9,381 bases of DNA from Deltaproteobacteria bacterium (GCA_018400255.1 JAGYMO010000225.1:1-9381), one strand, 5' to 3'; shown: positions 1-7,533, counted from the first letter of the stretch. The notes: generated by a model not told the origin, from the letters alone. Numbers and translations are program-made.

Positions 1-2922
1 ATTTTACGCATCAATGAGCCAGATCATGAGCTAAGGCTTTACAAGCGACAAGCAGACAATATCGGAAGGCGCCATCTCAGGTTTTCGCAGCAATACGGCG
101 GAATTCCGGTATGGCCTGCTGAACTTATAGTGCATCTCAATCAAAACGGTGATGTAGATATGATGGATGGCGCATTTGTAAAAACGCCTAAAAAAATGAT
201 CACACAGCCCGTCTTAGAGGCAAATGATGCGATAAAAATAGCACGTAAGGCTTTTGCCACTGGGCAGGAGGCAGATGTCAGCGAACCAGCTCTTATTATT
301 TATGCCCCTAACAGCGGCATACAGAGGCTAGCCTGGAAAATAGAACTTTCTGGTTCTGTAAAGGAGGATTGGCTTGTAATAATAGACGCGTTAAGTGGTT
401 TAACCTTAATGGCCTACAACCAGGTAAACAGCTCGAAAGTAACTGGATCAGGCATAGACCTATTTGAAGAAACCAAACCATTAAATCTCTGGCAAGACGA
501 TGAAATATTCTATATGGTGGATTCAAGCAAACAGATGTATGACGGCCAATCAGACCCTATAGGAAGCAACCCAGGGGGTGTTATAATAATAGGAGATTAT
601 CGCAATAAGCCCTTTGGTGAAGACATATATTACGTAGCATCAAATAATTCCACTGCTGGATGGATTCCAGATGCAGTAAGCCTTGCCTACAACCTTTCAG
701 AAACATACGATTATTATCTCGAGCGTCATAACCGAGATTCTATTGATGGCAATGGATGTACAATCCTTGGGACTATTCGACTGGACCAAAATTATGACAA
801 TGCCTTCTGGAACAGCGATATTCATATGATGTTTTTTGGTGATGCCCAACCATATGTTGCAGCCCTTGATGTAGTAGCCCATGAATTAGCCCATGGGGTT
901 ACATCTCATACAGCAAATCTCATATATAAAAATCAATCCGGCGCATTGAATGAATCATTCTCGGATATCTTCGGAGAAATGGTGGATGCACGAACAAGGG
1001 GATCTGCAGACTGGGTAATCCCATCGATATTTCAGGAACCTTTCAGGAGCCTGAAAGATCCTTCATCTATTGATATAGGTGGAGGGTTTGGAAGATACCC
1101 ATGTAAAATGAGTGAGTATATCTTTACCAGCGAGGATAACGGTGGCGTTCATCTCAATATGACCATAGTTGCCCATGCATTTTACCTTCTGGCCGAAGGG
1201 CTAGATGGGGCTATAGGAATACGAGATACTGAGCGTATATTCTACAGGGCACTCAGCTACCACCTTGTGGCAAACTCCCAACTGATTGATGGAAGGCTTG
1301 CTTGCATCGCTTCTGCAGAAGAGCTGTTCGGAGAAGGCTCGGTTCAGGCTCTGAAGACAGCGGAGGCCTTTGATGCAGTAGAGATCTTTGAAAATACGCC
1401 TACCCCTGGGCCTTCAGACATCGCACCTATAGATGGTCCTGATTCTTTATTGTTTATTTACTATGACACGGAAAAGGGAAACTATTTACTGGGAAGAAGG
1501 GAACAAAAAGATCCGGAGATTGGAATACAATTATCATGTCATACAGTTGCGGAAAAAAAACCGTGCGTTTCAGGTGATGGCAGCCTTGTTATCTTTGTGA
1601 ATTCTCAGTACGATCTCTGTAAGATGGAAACCGATCCAACCACATGCGAGGAATGCTTAGGTTACCCTGGATTAATAAATTCTATTGCTCTGTCACCTGA
1701 CCAAAGACAGTTTGCTATTATCTTTTTTAATCAATTTGGAATGCCATCGAACTCAATAAACGTTATTGATATTGAAACGTCAGAGGCTAAAAGCTTTCAC
1801 CTTACATCACCGGTGTTCGATGGAGATTTCTCGATAAACACAATACTATTTGCTGATACAATGGACTTCACTGCGGATAGTAAATATATAGTCTACGACG
1901 CATTTAATGTAATAGAGCTTGCAAATGAGTCTATGATTGGTACATGGAGCATCTATGCCATCGACATTGAAACAGGCCACATCCAGACCATTGTTCCCCC
2001 AGCCCTTGGCTACGACATATCTTATCCGGGGCTCAGCCAAACAAGTGATAATTTCATAACATTTGACGTATTAGATATAGAAAATCAACTGTCATTTATA
2101 TTTACTGGAAATCTAAATACCGGTGAGCTGAAAATTGCATCTTTAGCCCTCAACAGCTACGGAATCCCCTCATATAATGGTGATGATACGGGCATCATCT
2201 TTACCTCAGCAAACAACTATGCCACACCAACTGGTGGATCCATTTTAGAACAGGCTGTTTCTGATGATCGCATTACCCCAGTGGGTTCTCCATCTGTATA
2301 TATGGTTGATGGTGAATTTGGGGTAATTTACCGCCGAGGGGTATTTAATCCTCCCTCATCTGGCATAACAGCCTATCCTGAAAACCTTGACTTTGGAAAT
2401 GTGCCCGAAGGAAACAGTAAGAATTTACAGATAGCCTTACACAATGCCGGCACGGAGGATTTGAAGATTAAAGACATTCAAATAACCGGCAATAATCTGT
2501 CTGAATTTCATATCGAGTCAAATAACTGTACGAGCAATACCATTTCATCTTCAGGATCATGTGCGTGCAATATATCACTTTTACCTGGATCATTAGGCGT
2601 TAAGATCGCAAACCTTACGGTATCTTCAGATGATCATTATAAACCTGTCATGAGCATCCTATTAACCGGGGCTGGAATATCTAATATCCCTTACGATGGA
2701 GATGTGGCCCCCCTTGGAAATAGAGATGGCATTGTCAATGTAGGCGATTCATTAGTTGCATTGCGTTTCGCCCTTAATCTAGAAACTCCTACTGAGGATA
2801 ATATGCTACATGGAGATGTTGCCCCCCTGGACAATCAGGGCAATCCAAGTCCAGATGGTAAGATTACTGTAGGCGATGCCCTTGTCATATTAAGAAAGGC
2901 CCTTGGCATAATAGAATTTTAA
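1..2922 (+). CDS. Exported M4 (thermolysin-like) metalloprotease with propeller, ASH and dockerin-like C-terminal domains; 5'-truncated by window edge
   Basis: Secreted zinc endopeptidase. The frame is open from base 1, so the start and any signal peptide lie off the left edge; a GTG at 130 is internal, because codons 23-60 before and across it encode the conserved FTP propeptide motif (RHLRFSQQYGGIPVWPAEL). Counting residues from base 1: PepSY-like propeptide to about 145; catalytic domain about 190-460 with NAFW (267-270), zinc site HELAH (294-298), third ligand E318 in GALNESFSD, and catalytic-type His384 in GGVHLN. A PTPGP linker follows. About 480-780 resembles a TolB/WD40-like beta-propeller (SPDQRQFAI, TADSKYIVY, YNGDDTGIIF). 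About 787-894 is a choice-of-anchor-D/ASH-like beta-sandwich (LDFGNVPEG, paired Cys). Residues 899-973 hold two dockerin-like repeats. The stop is TAA, with no clear terminator before the cupin gene. The M4 identity is very secure; the C-terminal domain names are by pattern. The substrate is unknown. Confidence 0.95.
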   Translation: MLRINEPDHELRLYKRQADNIGRRHLRFSQQYGGIPVWPAELIVHLNQNGDVDMMDGAFVKTPKKMITQPVLEANDAIKIARKAFATGQEADVSEPALIIYAPNSGIQRLAWKIELSGSVKEDWLVIIDALSGLTLMAYNQVNSSKVTGSGIDLFEETKPLNLWQDDEIFYMVDSSKQMYDGQSDPIGSNPGGVIIIGDYRNKPFGEDIYYVASNNSTAGWIPDAVSLAYNLSETYDYYLERHNRDSIDGNGCTILGTIRLDQNYDNAFWNSDIHMMFFGDAQPYVAALDVVAHELAHGVTSHTANLIYKNQSGALNESFSDIFGEMVDARTRGSADWVIPSIFQEPFRSLKDPSSIDIGGGFGRYPCKMSEYIFTSEDNGGVHLNMTIVAHAFYLLAEGLDGAIGIRDTERIFYRALSYHLVANSQLIDGRLACIASAEELFGEGSVQALKTAEAFDAVEIFENTPTPGPSDIAPIDGPDSLLFIYYDTEKGNYLLGRREQKDPEIGIQLSCHTVAEKKPCVSGDGSLVIFVNSQYDLCKMETDPTTCEECLGYPGLINSIALSPDQRQFAIIFFNQFGMPSNSINVIDIETSEAKSFHLTSPVFDGDFSINTILFADTMDFTADSKYIVYDAFNVIELANESMIGTWSIYAIDIETGHIQTIVPPALGYDISYPGLSQTSDNFITFDVLDIENQLSFIFTGNLNTGELKIASLALNSYGIPSYNGDDTGIIFTSANNYATPTGGSILEQAVSDDRITPVGSPSVYMVDGEFGVIYRRGVFNPPSSGITAYPENLDFGNVPEGNSKNLQIALHNAGTEDLKIKDIQITGNNLSEFHIESNNCTSNTISSSGSCACNISLLPGSLGVKIANLTVSSDDHYKPVMSILLTGAGISNIPYDGDVAPLGNRDGIVNVGDSLVALRFALNLETPTEDNMLHGDVAPLDNQGNPSPDGKITVGDALVILRKALGIIEF
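2692..2919 (+). repeat. Tandem dockerin-like (EF-hand type) repeats inside the protease gene
   Basis: Two repeats begin near 2695 and 2809 with the shared DNA string TGGAGATGT(G/T)GCCCCCCT. At protein level each reads GDVAPL, then a short acidic loop ending in DG (RDGIVNVGD and PDGKITVGD), then a hydrophobic helix (SLVALRFAL and ALVILRKAL). This matches the paired Ca-binding loop plus helix of type I dockerins. Repeat two has a longer loop insert (NQGNPSPDG). Confidence 0.75.
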
Positions 2923-2973
2923 TAAAAAAAGTAATTTTAACTAATTTTAAATGCATATATAAGAGTAAGAATT

Positions 2974-3315
2974 ATGATCATTAGAAATTTAAGAGATAAA
3001 GAGGTTTTAGAAACTACATACCTGGCACATGGTGGGGCAACAGCCCAAATGATACTGGATAGCAGGATACTCAAAGAGATAGGGTTTCTGGCAACTGCAA
3101 AACTCCCTCCCGGCAACAGCATTGAACCCCATATAGACCCTATGGAAGAGATATACTTCATAGTTGATGGTGAGGGGGAAATGAGTGTTGATGGGGAAAA
3201 ACGACATGTAATTCCCGGTGATGCGATATGGCTTCCAACTGGTTCAAGTCATGGGCTAAAAAATAGTGGAGACAAAGACTGTGTTATACTGGTTGTTGCC
3301 TCACCGATCAGCTAG
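2974..3315 (+). CDS. Small single-domain cupin protein
   Basis: This 113-residue protein is one conserved beta-barrel cupin domain of cytoplasmic type, with no signal peptide. Motif 1 is G47-x5-H53-I-D55-P-M-E58-E59-I-Y61 followed by VDGEGEM. Motif 2 is a perfect G82-x5-P88-x-G90-x2-H93-x3-N97. The usual second His of HxH is Asp55, so the metal set would be H53, D55, E58 or E59, and H93. Start ATG 2974 follows a weak AAGAG-type ribosome site, 51 bases after the protease stop. The aldolase gene follows after 77 bases on the same strand and may be co-transcribed. Such cupins may be isomerases, dioxygenases or mere sugar or metal binders; the substrate cannot be told from sequence. Confidence 0.9.
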   Translation: MIIRNLRDKEVLETTYLAHGGATAQMILDSRILKEIGFLATAKLPPGNSIEPHIDPMEEIYFIVDGEGEMSVDGEKRHVIPGDAIWLPTGSSHGLKNSGDKDCVILVVASPIS

Positions 3316-3328
3316 CGGAAAAGCAAAC

Positions 3329-3356
3329 TGCCTTGAACCGTAGGCATATATTTTTT
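3329..3356 (+). terminator. Weak candidate intrinsic terminator after the cupin gene
   Basis: A 5-bp stem TGCCT/AGGCA (3329-3333 with 3342-3346) with an 8-base loop is followed by TATATTTTTT. The stem is short and would be weak. It could partly separate the cupin from the aldolase gene. A TTGAAC box at 3333-3338 overlaps it, so the same bases might instead belong to a promoter for the aldolase gene. Confidence 0.25.
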
Positions 3357-3392
3357 ATGCAAAGCTACTTAAACCATTAATGGATTCAAACC

Positions 3393-4037
3393 ATGCTTCT
3401 TACAAAGGAAAGAAAAGAAATAATGCGTTTCGGGAAAAAATTAATTGACTCGAGGCTTACAACAGGCACTGGAGGCAACCTTAGCATATTTAACCGCAAA
3501 GAAGGATTGATTGCTGTTAGTCCAAGCGGAGTAGATTACCTTGAAATGAAGTTAGAAGATATAGTTTTGATAGATATGAACGGACAAATAATAGAAGGCA
3601 ACCAAAAGCCTTCAAGCGAATCGGACTTCCATACTATGCTCTATCAAAAACGTGGCGATATAAATGCTATCACACACACCCACTCCGTGTATGCTACCAC
3701 AATAGCATGTCTGAACTGGGAGATACCGGCTGTTCATTATCTCGTTGCTTTTGCAGGAAACAAGGTACCTCTGGTGCCTTACGCAACCTTTGGTACAATG
3801 GAGCTGGCAGAAAATATTTGCAATACCATTAAAGACTATAATGCGGCCCTCTTAGCAAACCACGGCTTAATAGCAGTTGGGGTAGACCTGGCGTCAACCT
3901 TCTACATTGCTGAGGAGATTGAATTGGTCGCTCAGATATATTATCAAACTCGTTGTATAGGCAACCCGGTAATACTTTCTGACAAGGAAATGGAAAAGGT
4001 AATAGATAAATTTAAGACTTATGGCCAAAAAAAGTAA
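3393..4037 (+). CDS. Class II aldolase / adducin family protein (FucA-like)
   Basis: Zinc-dependent sugar-phosphate aldolase or related enzyme, cytoplasmic, 214 residues (E. coli L-fuculose-1-phosphate aldolase has about 215). It shows GTGGNLS (25-31) and SPSG (43-46), which form the phosphate site; the catalytic acid Glu76 in PSSES; zinc ligands His95 and His97 in ITHTHS; and His157 in ANHGLI. ATG 3393 places GTGGN at residue 25, as in FucA, which supports this start although no good Shine-Dalgarno precedes it. The family also includes ribulose-phosphate epimerases, decarboxylase-like members and the aldolases of methylthioadenosine/5-deoxyribose salvage, and none of those pathway partners is in the window. 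It ends 12 bases before the end of the convergent DUF35 gene. The family call is firm, the substrate open. Confidence 0.93.
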   Translation: MLLTKERKEIMRFGKKLIDSRLTTGTGGNLSIFNRKEGLIAVSPSGVDYLEMKLEDIVLIDMNGQIIEGNQKPSSESDFHTMLYQKRGDINAITHTHSVYATTIACLNWEIPAVHYLVAFAGNKVPLVPYATFGTMELAENICNTIKDYNAALLANHGLIAVGVDLASTFYIAEEIELVAQIYYQTRCIGNPVILSDKEMEKVIDKFKTYGQKK

Positions 4038-4049
4038 GTAATTATGTGC

Positions 4050-4454
4050 TTATGTCGGTTTAAATTTTGGCAGGCTGAATTCTTCAGTAATATCTTCCCA
4101 TATCACCTCAACGGGCATATCACACTTGATCTCTGATGCCTTGCATCCGACTATGTTTGTAAGCAGATGGGGTCCTTCTTGGAGTTCTACAATGGCTGTA
4201 ACATAGGGAACTTCATCCCTAAATGCCGGATGAAACGCCACATGATAGACCACAAAACTGTAAACCCTTCCCTTCCCTTTAGATACAATCCATTCGGTCT
4301 CTGACGAATAACATTTCGGGCACACAACTGATGGAGGCCACCTTACATGCCCACACTCCTTGCATTTTTGAAACCTAAGCTCATGGTCTTTGCATCCAGC
4401 CCAAAAAACCCTTGTATCACTATTTGGCTTAGGTACGGGTTTGTCATATCCCAT
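4050..4454 (-). CDS. DUF35 OB-fold / zinc-ribbon protein, likely partner of the adjacent thiolase-like enzyme
   Basis: This 134-residue cytoplasmic protein has an N-terminal helical segment, a rubredoxin-like zinc ribbon with Cys31-x2-Cys34 and Cys45-x2-Cys48 (CKEC, CPKC), and a C-terminal OB-fold (about 60-130: GKGRVYSFVVYH, PYVTAIVEL, DMPVEVIWE). In known systems (ChsH2 with Ltp2, BbsA with BbsB, PhlB in PhlACB) DUF35 proteins bind a thiolase-like partner and help place the CoA substrate. Here the ATG lies one base beyond the thiolase TGA stop. Its ribosome site AGGAG (4463-4467, spacing 8) sits inside the last thiolase codons in a perfect 10-bp palindrome, which suggests translational coupling. 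It is the last gene of the minus-strand cluster; no terminator is visible in the 12 bases before the convergent aldolase gene. Confidence 0.92.
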   Translation of the reverse strand: MGYDKPVPKPNSDTRVFWAGCKDHELRFQKCKECGHVRWPPSVVCPKCYSSETEWIVSKGKGRVYSFVVYHVAFHPAFRDEVPYVTAIVELQEGPHLLTNIVGCKASEIKCDMPVEVIWEDITEEFSLPKFKPT

Positions 4455-4455
4455 T

Positions 4456-5637
4456 TCAGGAGCTCCTCAGTATAACAGTTGAATTGCTCTGAAAGACACC
4501 ACCATTATCGCTACATAGAATTATCTGCGGCTTCTTTGTATCAGTCTTTGGCCCGAGCTGCCTGTCACCACAGCGGCTCATCAACTGCATCACACCCTCT
4601 GTTAATGGTGTAAGCCCCATAAAATAAGCCTCAGATAAAAGTCCACCAGAGGTATTTACAGGAAGATCTCCCCCTGGGGCTGTCCTTCCATCCTTGAACC
4701 AGTCATATCCTTCTCCAGGCTTAAAGAAACCATAATCCTGTAAAGTCACTTCCACGGTATAAGTAAAACAGTCATATATCTGGCAGGCATCAATATCATC
4801 AATAGATATATCTGCCATAGTAAATGCAATTTTTCCTGCCTCTTTTGCACCGGTAGGCCCTTCCATGAAATCTGACTGATGAACATCTACAGAAGGATTA
4901 TATTCCCCTATCCCCATTATATAAACAGGTTTTTGTTTTAGGTCTCTGGCCCTTTCTGTAGATGTAACAATATAAGCCCGCCCGCCATCGCTTATAGGAC
5001 ATGCATCGTAAATCCTGAATGGTTCTACCAGCCATTTTGCATTATCATATTCCTCATAGGAAAGACCCTTTTTACTCATCATTGCTATTGGATTAAGATT
5101 TGCCCATTTTCTCTGGCTGACAGCTATCTCCCTCCACGTATTGGGGCCCGTACCAAAGATGTGCATCCCCCTTCTGGCCGCAAGAGCATAATTTGCTACA
5201 AGACCAAACTCACCAAAGGCCCCATTATCACCTTCAGGCTCTCCATGAGTAGCCTCTTTAAGAAAAGTTCTTCTTCCAGAAAAGGCATTGTCGCCATAGG
5301 CGATTAATACATAGTTACAAAAGCCTGCCTCAAGGAGGCCTAGTGCATTGATAAGGTGTCCTCTTGCGCAGTTTGCCTCCTGCCCCACTATAGAAGGCCT
5401 TATTCCCAGGTGTTGGGCAATTAAATAGGGAGTTATTTCTGTATCATTTGCCAGCGGCTCAAAATGCCTGTAAACCATAAGGCCATCTATATCCTCTTTT
5501 TTCAGACCTGCATCCAGTATGGCGTTAACGCATGCCTCAAGGTAAAAGCTTACGGCCGTAAGATTTGGCACATTGCCCTGCGGCGTGTAGCCAACTCCTA
5601 CTATTGAATATTTATCCCGTAGTTGTTTTGAATTCAT
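4456..5637 (-). CDS. Thiolase-like (SCP2/Ltp2-type) acyl-CoA enzyme
   Basis: This 393-residue enzyme has the thiolase fold; family members catalyse C-C bond cleavage or formation on acyl-CoA. Start ATG 5637 gives MNSKQLRDKYSIVGVG, the normal family N-terminus. A longer frame to a TTG at 5697 would overlap fmt and adds residues unlike the family. Seen: Cys90 in QEANCARGHLINALGL, at the place of the nucleophilic thiolase Cys; DACPISDGG (211-219); QIYDCFTYTVE (286-296); and NTSGGLLSEAYFMG (328-341), where the usual GHP carries Ala-Tyr338-Phe. Loss of the HP histidine with Tyr in its place is recalled from Ltp2-type aldolases and other DUF35-linked enzymes. It lies 28 bases after fmt and 1 base before its DUF35 partner. 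Substrate unknown: a retro-aldolase, a specialised thiolase or an acyltransferase are all possible. Confidence 0.88.
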   Translation of the reverse strand: MNSKQLRDKYSIVGVGYTPQGNVPNLTAVSFYLEACVNAILDAGLKKEDIDGLMVYRHFEPLANDTEITPYLIAQHLGIRPSIVGQEANCARGHLINALGLLEAGFCNYVLIAYGDNAFSGRRTFLKEATHGEPEGDNGAFGEFGLVANYALAARRGMHIFGTGPNTWREIAVSQRKWANLNPIAMMSKKGLSYEEYDNAKWLVEPFRIYDACPISDGGRAYIVTSTERARDLKQKPVYIMGIGEYNPSVDVHQSDFMEGPTGAKEAGKIAFTMADISIDDIDACQIYDCFTYTVEVTLQDYGFFKPGEGYDWFKDGRTAPGGDLPVNTSGGLLSEAYFMGLTPLTEGVMQLMSRCGDRQLGPKTDTKKPQIILCSDNGGVFQSNSTVILRSS

Positions 5638-5665
5638 AAAAAGACCATAAGAGATTAAATAATTA

Positions 5666-6649
5666 CTAAGGCAAGCTACCCCCAAATGTAGTTCCAATAG
5701 TCAAGTGTCTACCTTTAATAAATTCGCTTAAAGGCATCCTCTTTTTTCCTGGAACCTGTATCTCTTTTATAATCAATGAGCCATCTATGGTTTCTATCTC
5801 CATTCCAGCCTGGTTAAACCCCTTTATCATACCCGGCACTGTGGTTATTGTATTCTCTGCAGGGACAACATCACATTCAAAAAGCTTCATCATCTCTCCA
5901 TTATAGTAGGTAAAGGCCCCCGGCCAGGGGTCTAATCCCCTGATCAACCCGCAAAGTTCTTCTGCCTTTCTAGACCAATCTATCATCCCTTGATCCTTCT
6001 TTAGTTTCGGCGCGTACGTAGCAAGCGAATCATCTTGCTCCTCCGGCTTTACCGTCCCGCTCGAAAGCCCTTGCAAGGTCTTTAAAAGTAAATCAGGTGC
6101 CAACGATGCAAGTCTGTCATACAATCGGCCGGCAGTTTCACCCTTAGATATGTCAACCTCCTGCTTCAAAAATATTGGACCTGTATCAAGGCCTTCGTCC
6201 ATACGCATTGTTGTAAGCCCTGTCTTTTTTTCATTATTTATAACGGCCCACTGTATAGGCGCAGACCCTCTATACTTTGGCAAAAGGGATCCGTGAATAT
6301 TTATACCGCCCCATTTAGGCAGGCTAAGAACACTTTTAGGAATTATTTGTCCAAAGGCTATAACGACAAGGATGTCTGGTTTTAATGAAGAAAGCTGGTT
6401 CAAAAATGTATCATCCAGCCTCTGCGGCTGAAGTATGGAAAGTCCATTTTTCTCTGCAATAACTTTGACAGGCGAGGATGCTAAGTGCCTCCCCCTGCCC
6501 CTGGGTCTATCTGGTTGTGTAACAACAGATACTATGTCATATCCCTCTCGAATAAGCGCCTCCAGTGTAGGAACAGCAAAGTCAGGGGTCCCCAAAAAGA
6601 CTATTTTAGGCCTTGATGGCAGGTCAGAAAGGAAGGTTTGATTATCCAT
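5666..6649 (-). CDS. fmt: Methionyl-tRNA formyltransferase
   Basis: Transfers the formyl group of 10-formyl-tetrahydrofolate to initiator Met-tRNA in the cytoplasm. At 327 residues it is slightly longer than E. coli Fmt (315), with a 14-residue N-terminal lead before KIVFLGTPDFAV. It shows the tRNA-binding loop region QPDRPRGRGR (45-54), the catalytic Asn117 and His119 in GGINIHGSLLPKYRGSAPIQ, the catalytic Asp155 in DEGLDTGPI, and an OB-fold C-terminal domain from about 217 (TYAPKL, IDWSRKAEE, RGLDPWPGAF). The start ATG lies inside the last codons of def, an 8-base overlap (6642-6649), which implies coupled translation. The thiolase-like gene follows after 28 bases. Confidence 0.97.
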   Translation of the reverse strand: MDNQTFLSDLPSRPKIVFLGTPDFAVPTLEALIREGYDIVSVVTQPDRPRGRGRHLASSPVKVIAEKNGLSILQPQRLDDTFLNQLSSLKPDILVVIAFGQIIPKSVLSLPKWGGINIHGSLLPKYRGSAPIQWAVINNEKKTGLTTMRMDEGLDTGPIFLKQEVDISKGETAGRLYDRLASLAPDLLLKTLQGLSSGTVKPEEQDDSLATYAPKLKKDQGMIDWSRKAEELCGLIRGLDPWPGAFTYYNGEMMKLFECDVVPAENTITTVPGMIKGFNQAGMEIETIDGSLIIKEIQVPGKKRMPLSEFIKGRHLTIGTTFGGSLP

Positions 6650-7148
6650 TTTTATCTTTCTTGATTAAGTTCTTTATCTTTTTTTTATACATATTCCTCT
6701 TTAAGGCGCTAACATGATCGAGTATTAAAACCCCATCAAGGTGATCAATTTCATGCTGTATACAAATGGCAGTTAGGTCCTCTGCATCAATATCAATCAA
6801 ATTTCCATCCCTATTCAGCCCTTGGACCTTAATATTTTTTTTACGGTTTATTTTTCCATTAAAATACGGCACACTAAGACATCCCTCTTCATAAACTATC
6901 TTGTCCTCGGCTGACAAAATCACAGGATTAATCAAAACATTTAGATCTCTTTGGTTTTCTCTGTAATTTATATCGAATATAATAATTCGCTTCGGTATTC
7001 CAACTTGATTTGCCGCCAGACCAATGCCGGAATTGCTATACATTAAATCCGCCATCCTATCAATAATGCCCTGAATCTCAGAGTCAATATTTTCAACTGG
7101 TTCGGCAATCTCCTTTAAAACCGAATCCGGGTAAACAACTATGTCCAT
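6642..7148 (-). CDS. def: Peptide deformylase
   Basis: Removes the N-formyl group from nascent proteins at the ribosome. This 168-residue metalloenzyme has all three family motifs: GIGLAANQ (41-48), EGCLS (88-92, metal ligand Cys90) and HEIDH (132-136, two His ligands and catalytic Glu133). The start ATG 7148 has a good ribosome site, GAGGG at 7155-7159, spacing 6. The C-terminus is Lys-rich (MYKKKIKNLIKKDK), a common feature near the exit tunnel. It is the first gene of a minus-strand cluster with fmt, the thiolase-like gene and the DUF35 gene. The 489 bases upstream are non-coding apart from a possible relic. Confidence 0.97.
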   Translation of the reverse strand: MDIVVYPDSVLKEIAEPVENIDSEIQGIIDRMADLMYSNSGIGLAANQVGIPKRIIIFDINYRENQRDLNVLINPVILSAEDKIVYEEGCLSVPYFNGKINRKKNIKVQGLNRDGNLIDIDAEDLTAICIQHEIDHLDGVLILDHVSALKRNMYKKKIKNLIKKDKNG

Positions 7149-7407
7149 AAAAATCCCTCAATCTGTAAATAAAAATCTGTTCAATTCTCATAAAGTGCTA
7201 ATGGGGTTTTTATAAGTAATAAACCCAGGCAAACACATAAACAATCTAACTATTTCAAATTTAAAAATCAAGTAAATGCCCAGAAATGACTACGCAATCT
7301 TAAGCAACATCTGATTTATAAAGGCAAAACGCATTTCAGTGACGGCTATATTACGCGTTTTATTTATCCATTCAGCATATAAATGAATTGATTCTGAACC
7401 TTGTATC

Positions 7408-7436
7408 TTGACAAATATAGCCCCCGAAATTATTCT
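7408..7436 (+). promoter_or_regulatory. Candidate sigma-70 promoter for rsmG-yjbQ
   Basis: A perfect -35 box TTGACA (7408-7413), a 17-base spacer, and TATTCT (7431-7436; 4 of 6 to consensus) point toward rsmG. This gives a leader of roughly 180-200 bases. A second, isolated TATAAT at 7545-7550 could be a nearer -10 but lacks a -35 partner. Confidence 0.4.
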
Positions 7437-7505
7437 GATAACTATCCTCAATGCCCGAAACTTGAACCTTACGGCGTTAAAAAAATGCTTTGATAAAAAT
7501 AAAGC

Positions 7506-7533
7506 GAGAACAGACCATTAATCTGTCTCTTTT
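7506..7533 (+). terminator. Weak attenuator-like hairpin in the rsmG leader
   Basis: GAG-A-ACAGA (7506-7514, A7509 bulged) can pair with TCTGT-CTC (7522-7529) around the loop CCATTAA, followed directly by TTTT. The position between the candidate promoter and rsmG would allow attenuation. The stem is small and bulged, so it may be chance. Confidence 0.2.

Noticed and set aside
130..132. GTG at 130 as the start of the metalloprotease
   Set aside because: The frame stays open to base 1, and the conserved FTP propeptide motif begins upstream of 130, so this GTG is internal.
308..882. Minus-strand open frames inside the protease gene
   Set aside because: They are shadows of a clear conserved coding frame and carry no family pattern.
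4026..4037. Slippery heptamer A-AAA-AAG just before the aldolase TAA, suggesting -1 frameshifting
   Set aside because: A shift would add only about nine residues, no stimulatory structure is visible, and a Lys-rich end easily makes such a string by chance.
4458..4467. Palindrome AGGAGCTCCT as an operator
   Set aside because: It is explained by the DUF35 ribosome site overlapping the thiolase-like Ser and stop codons; no further symmetric sequence surrounds it.
5636..5649. Four-codon mini-ORF (ATG GTC TTT TTA TGA) whose stop overlaps the thiolase-like start
   Set aside because: It has no ribosome site and its length is within chance; I cannot support it as a leader peptide.
5638..5697. Extended start (TTG 5697) of the thiolase-like gene
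   Set aside because: It adds 20 residues unlike the family and overlaps fmt by 32 bases. ATG 5637 gives the normal N-terminus.
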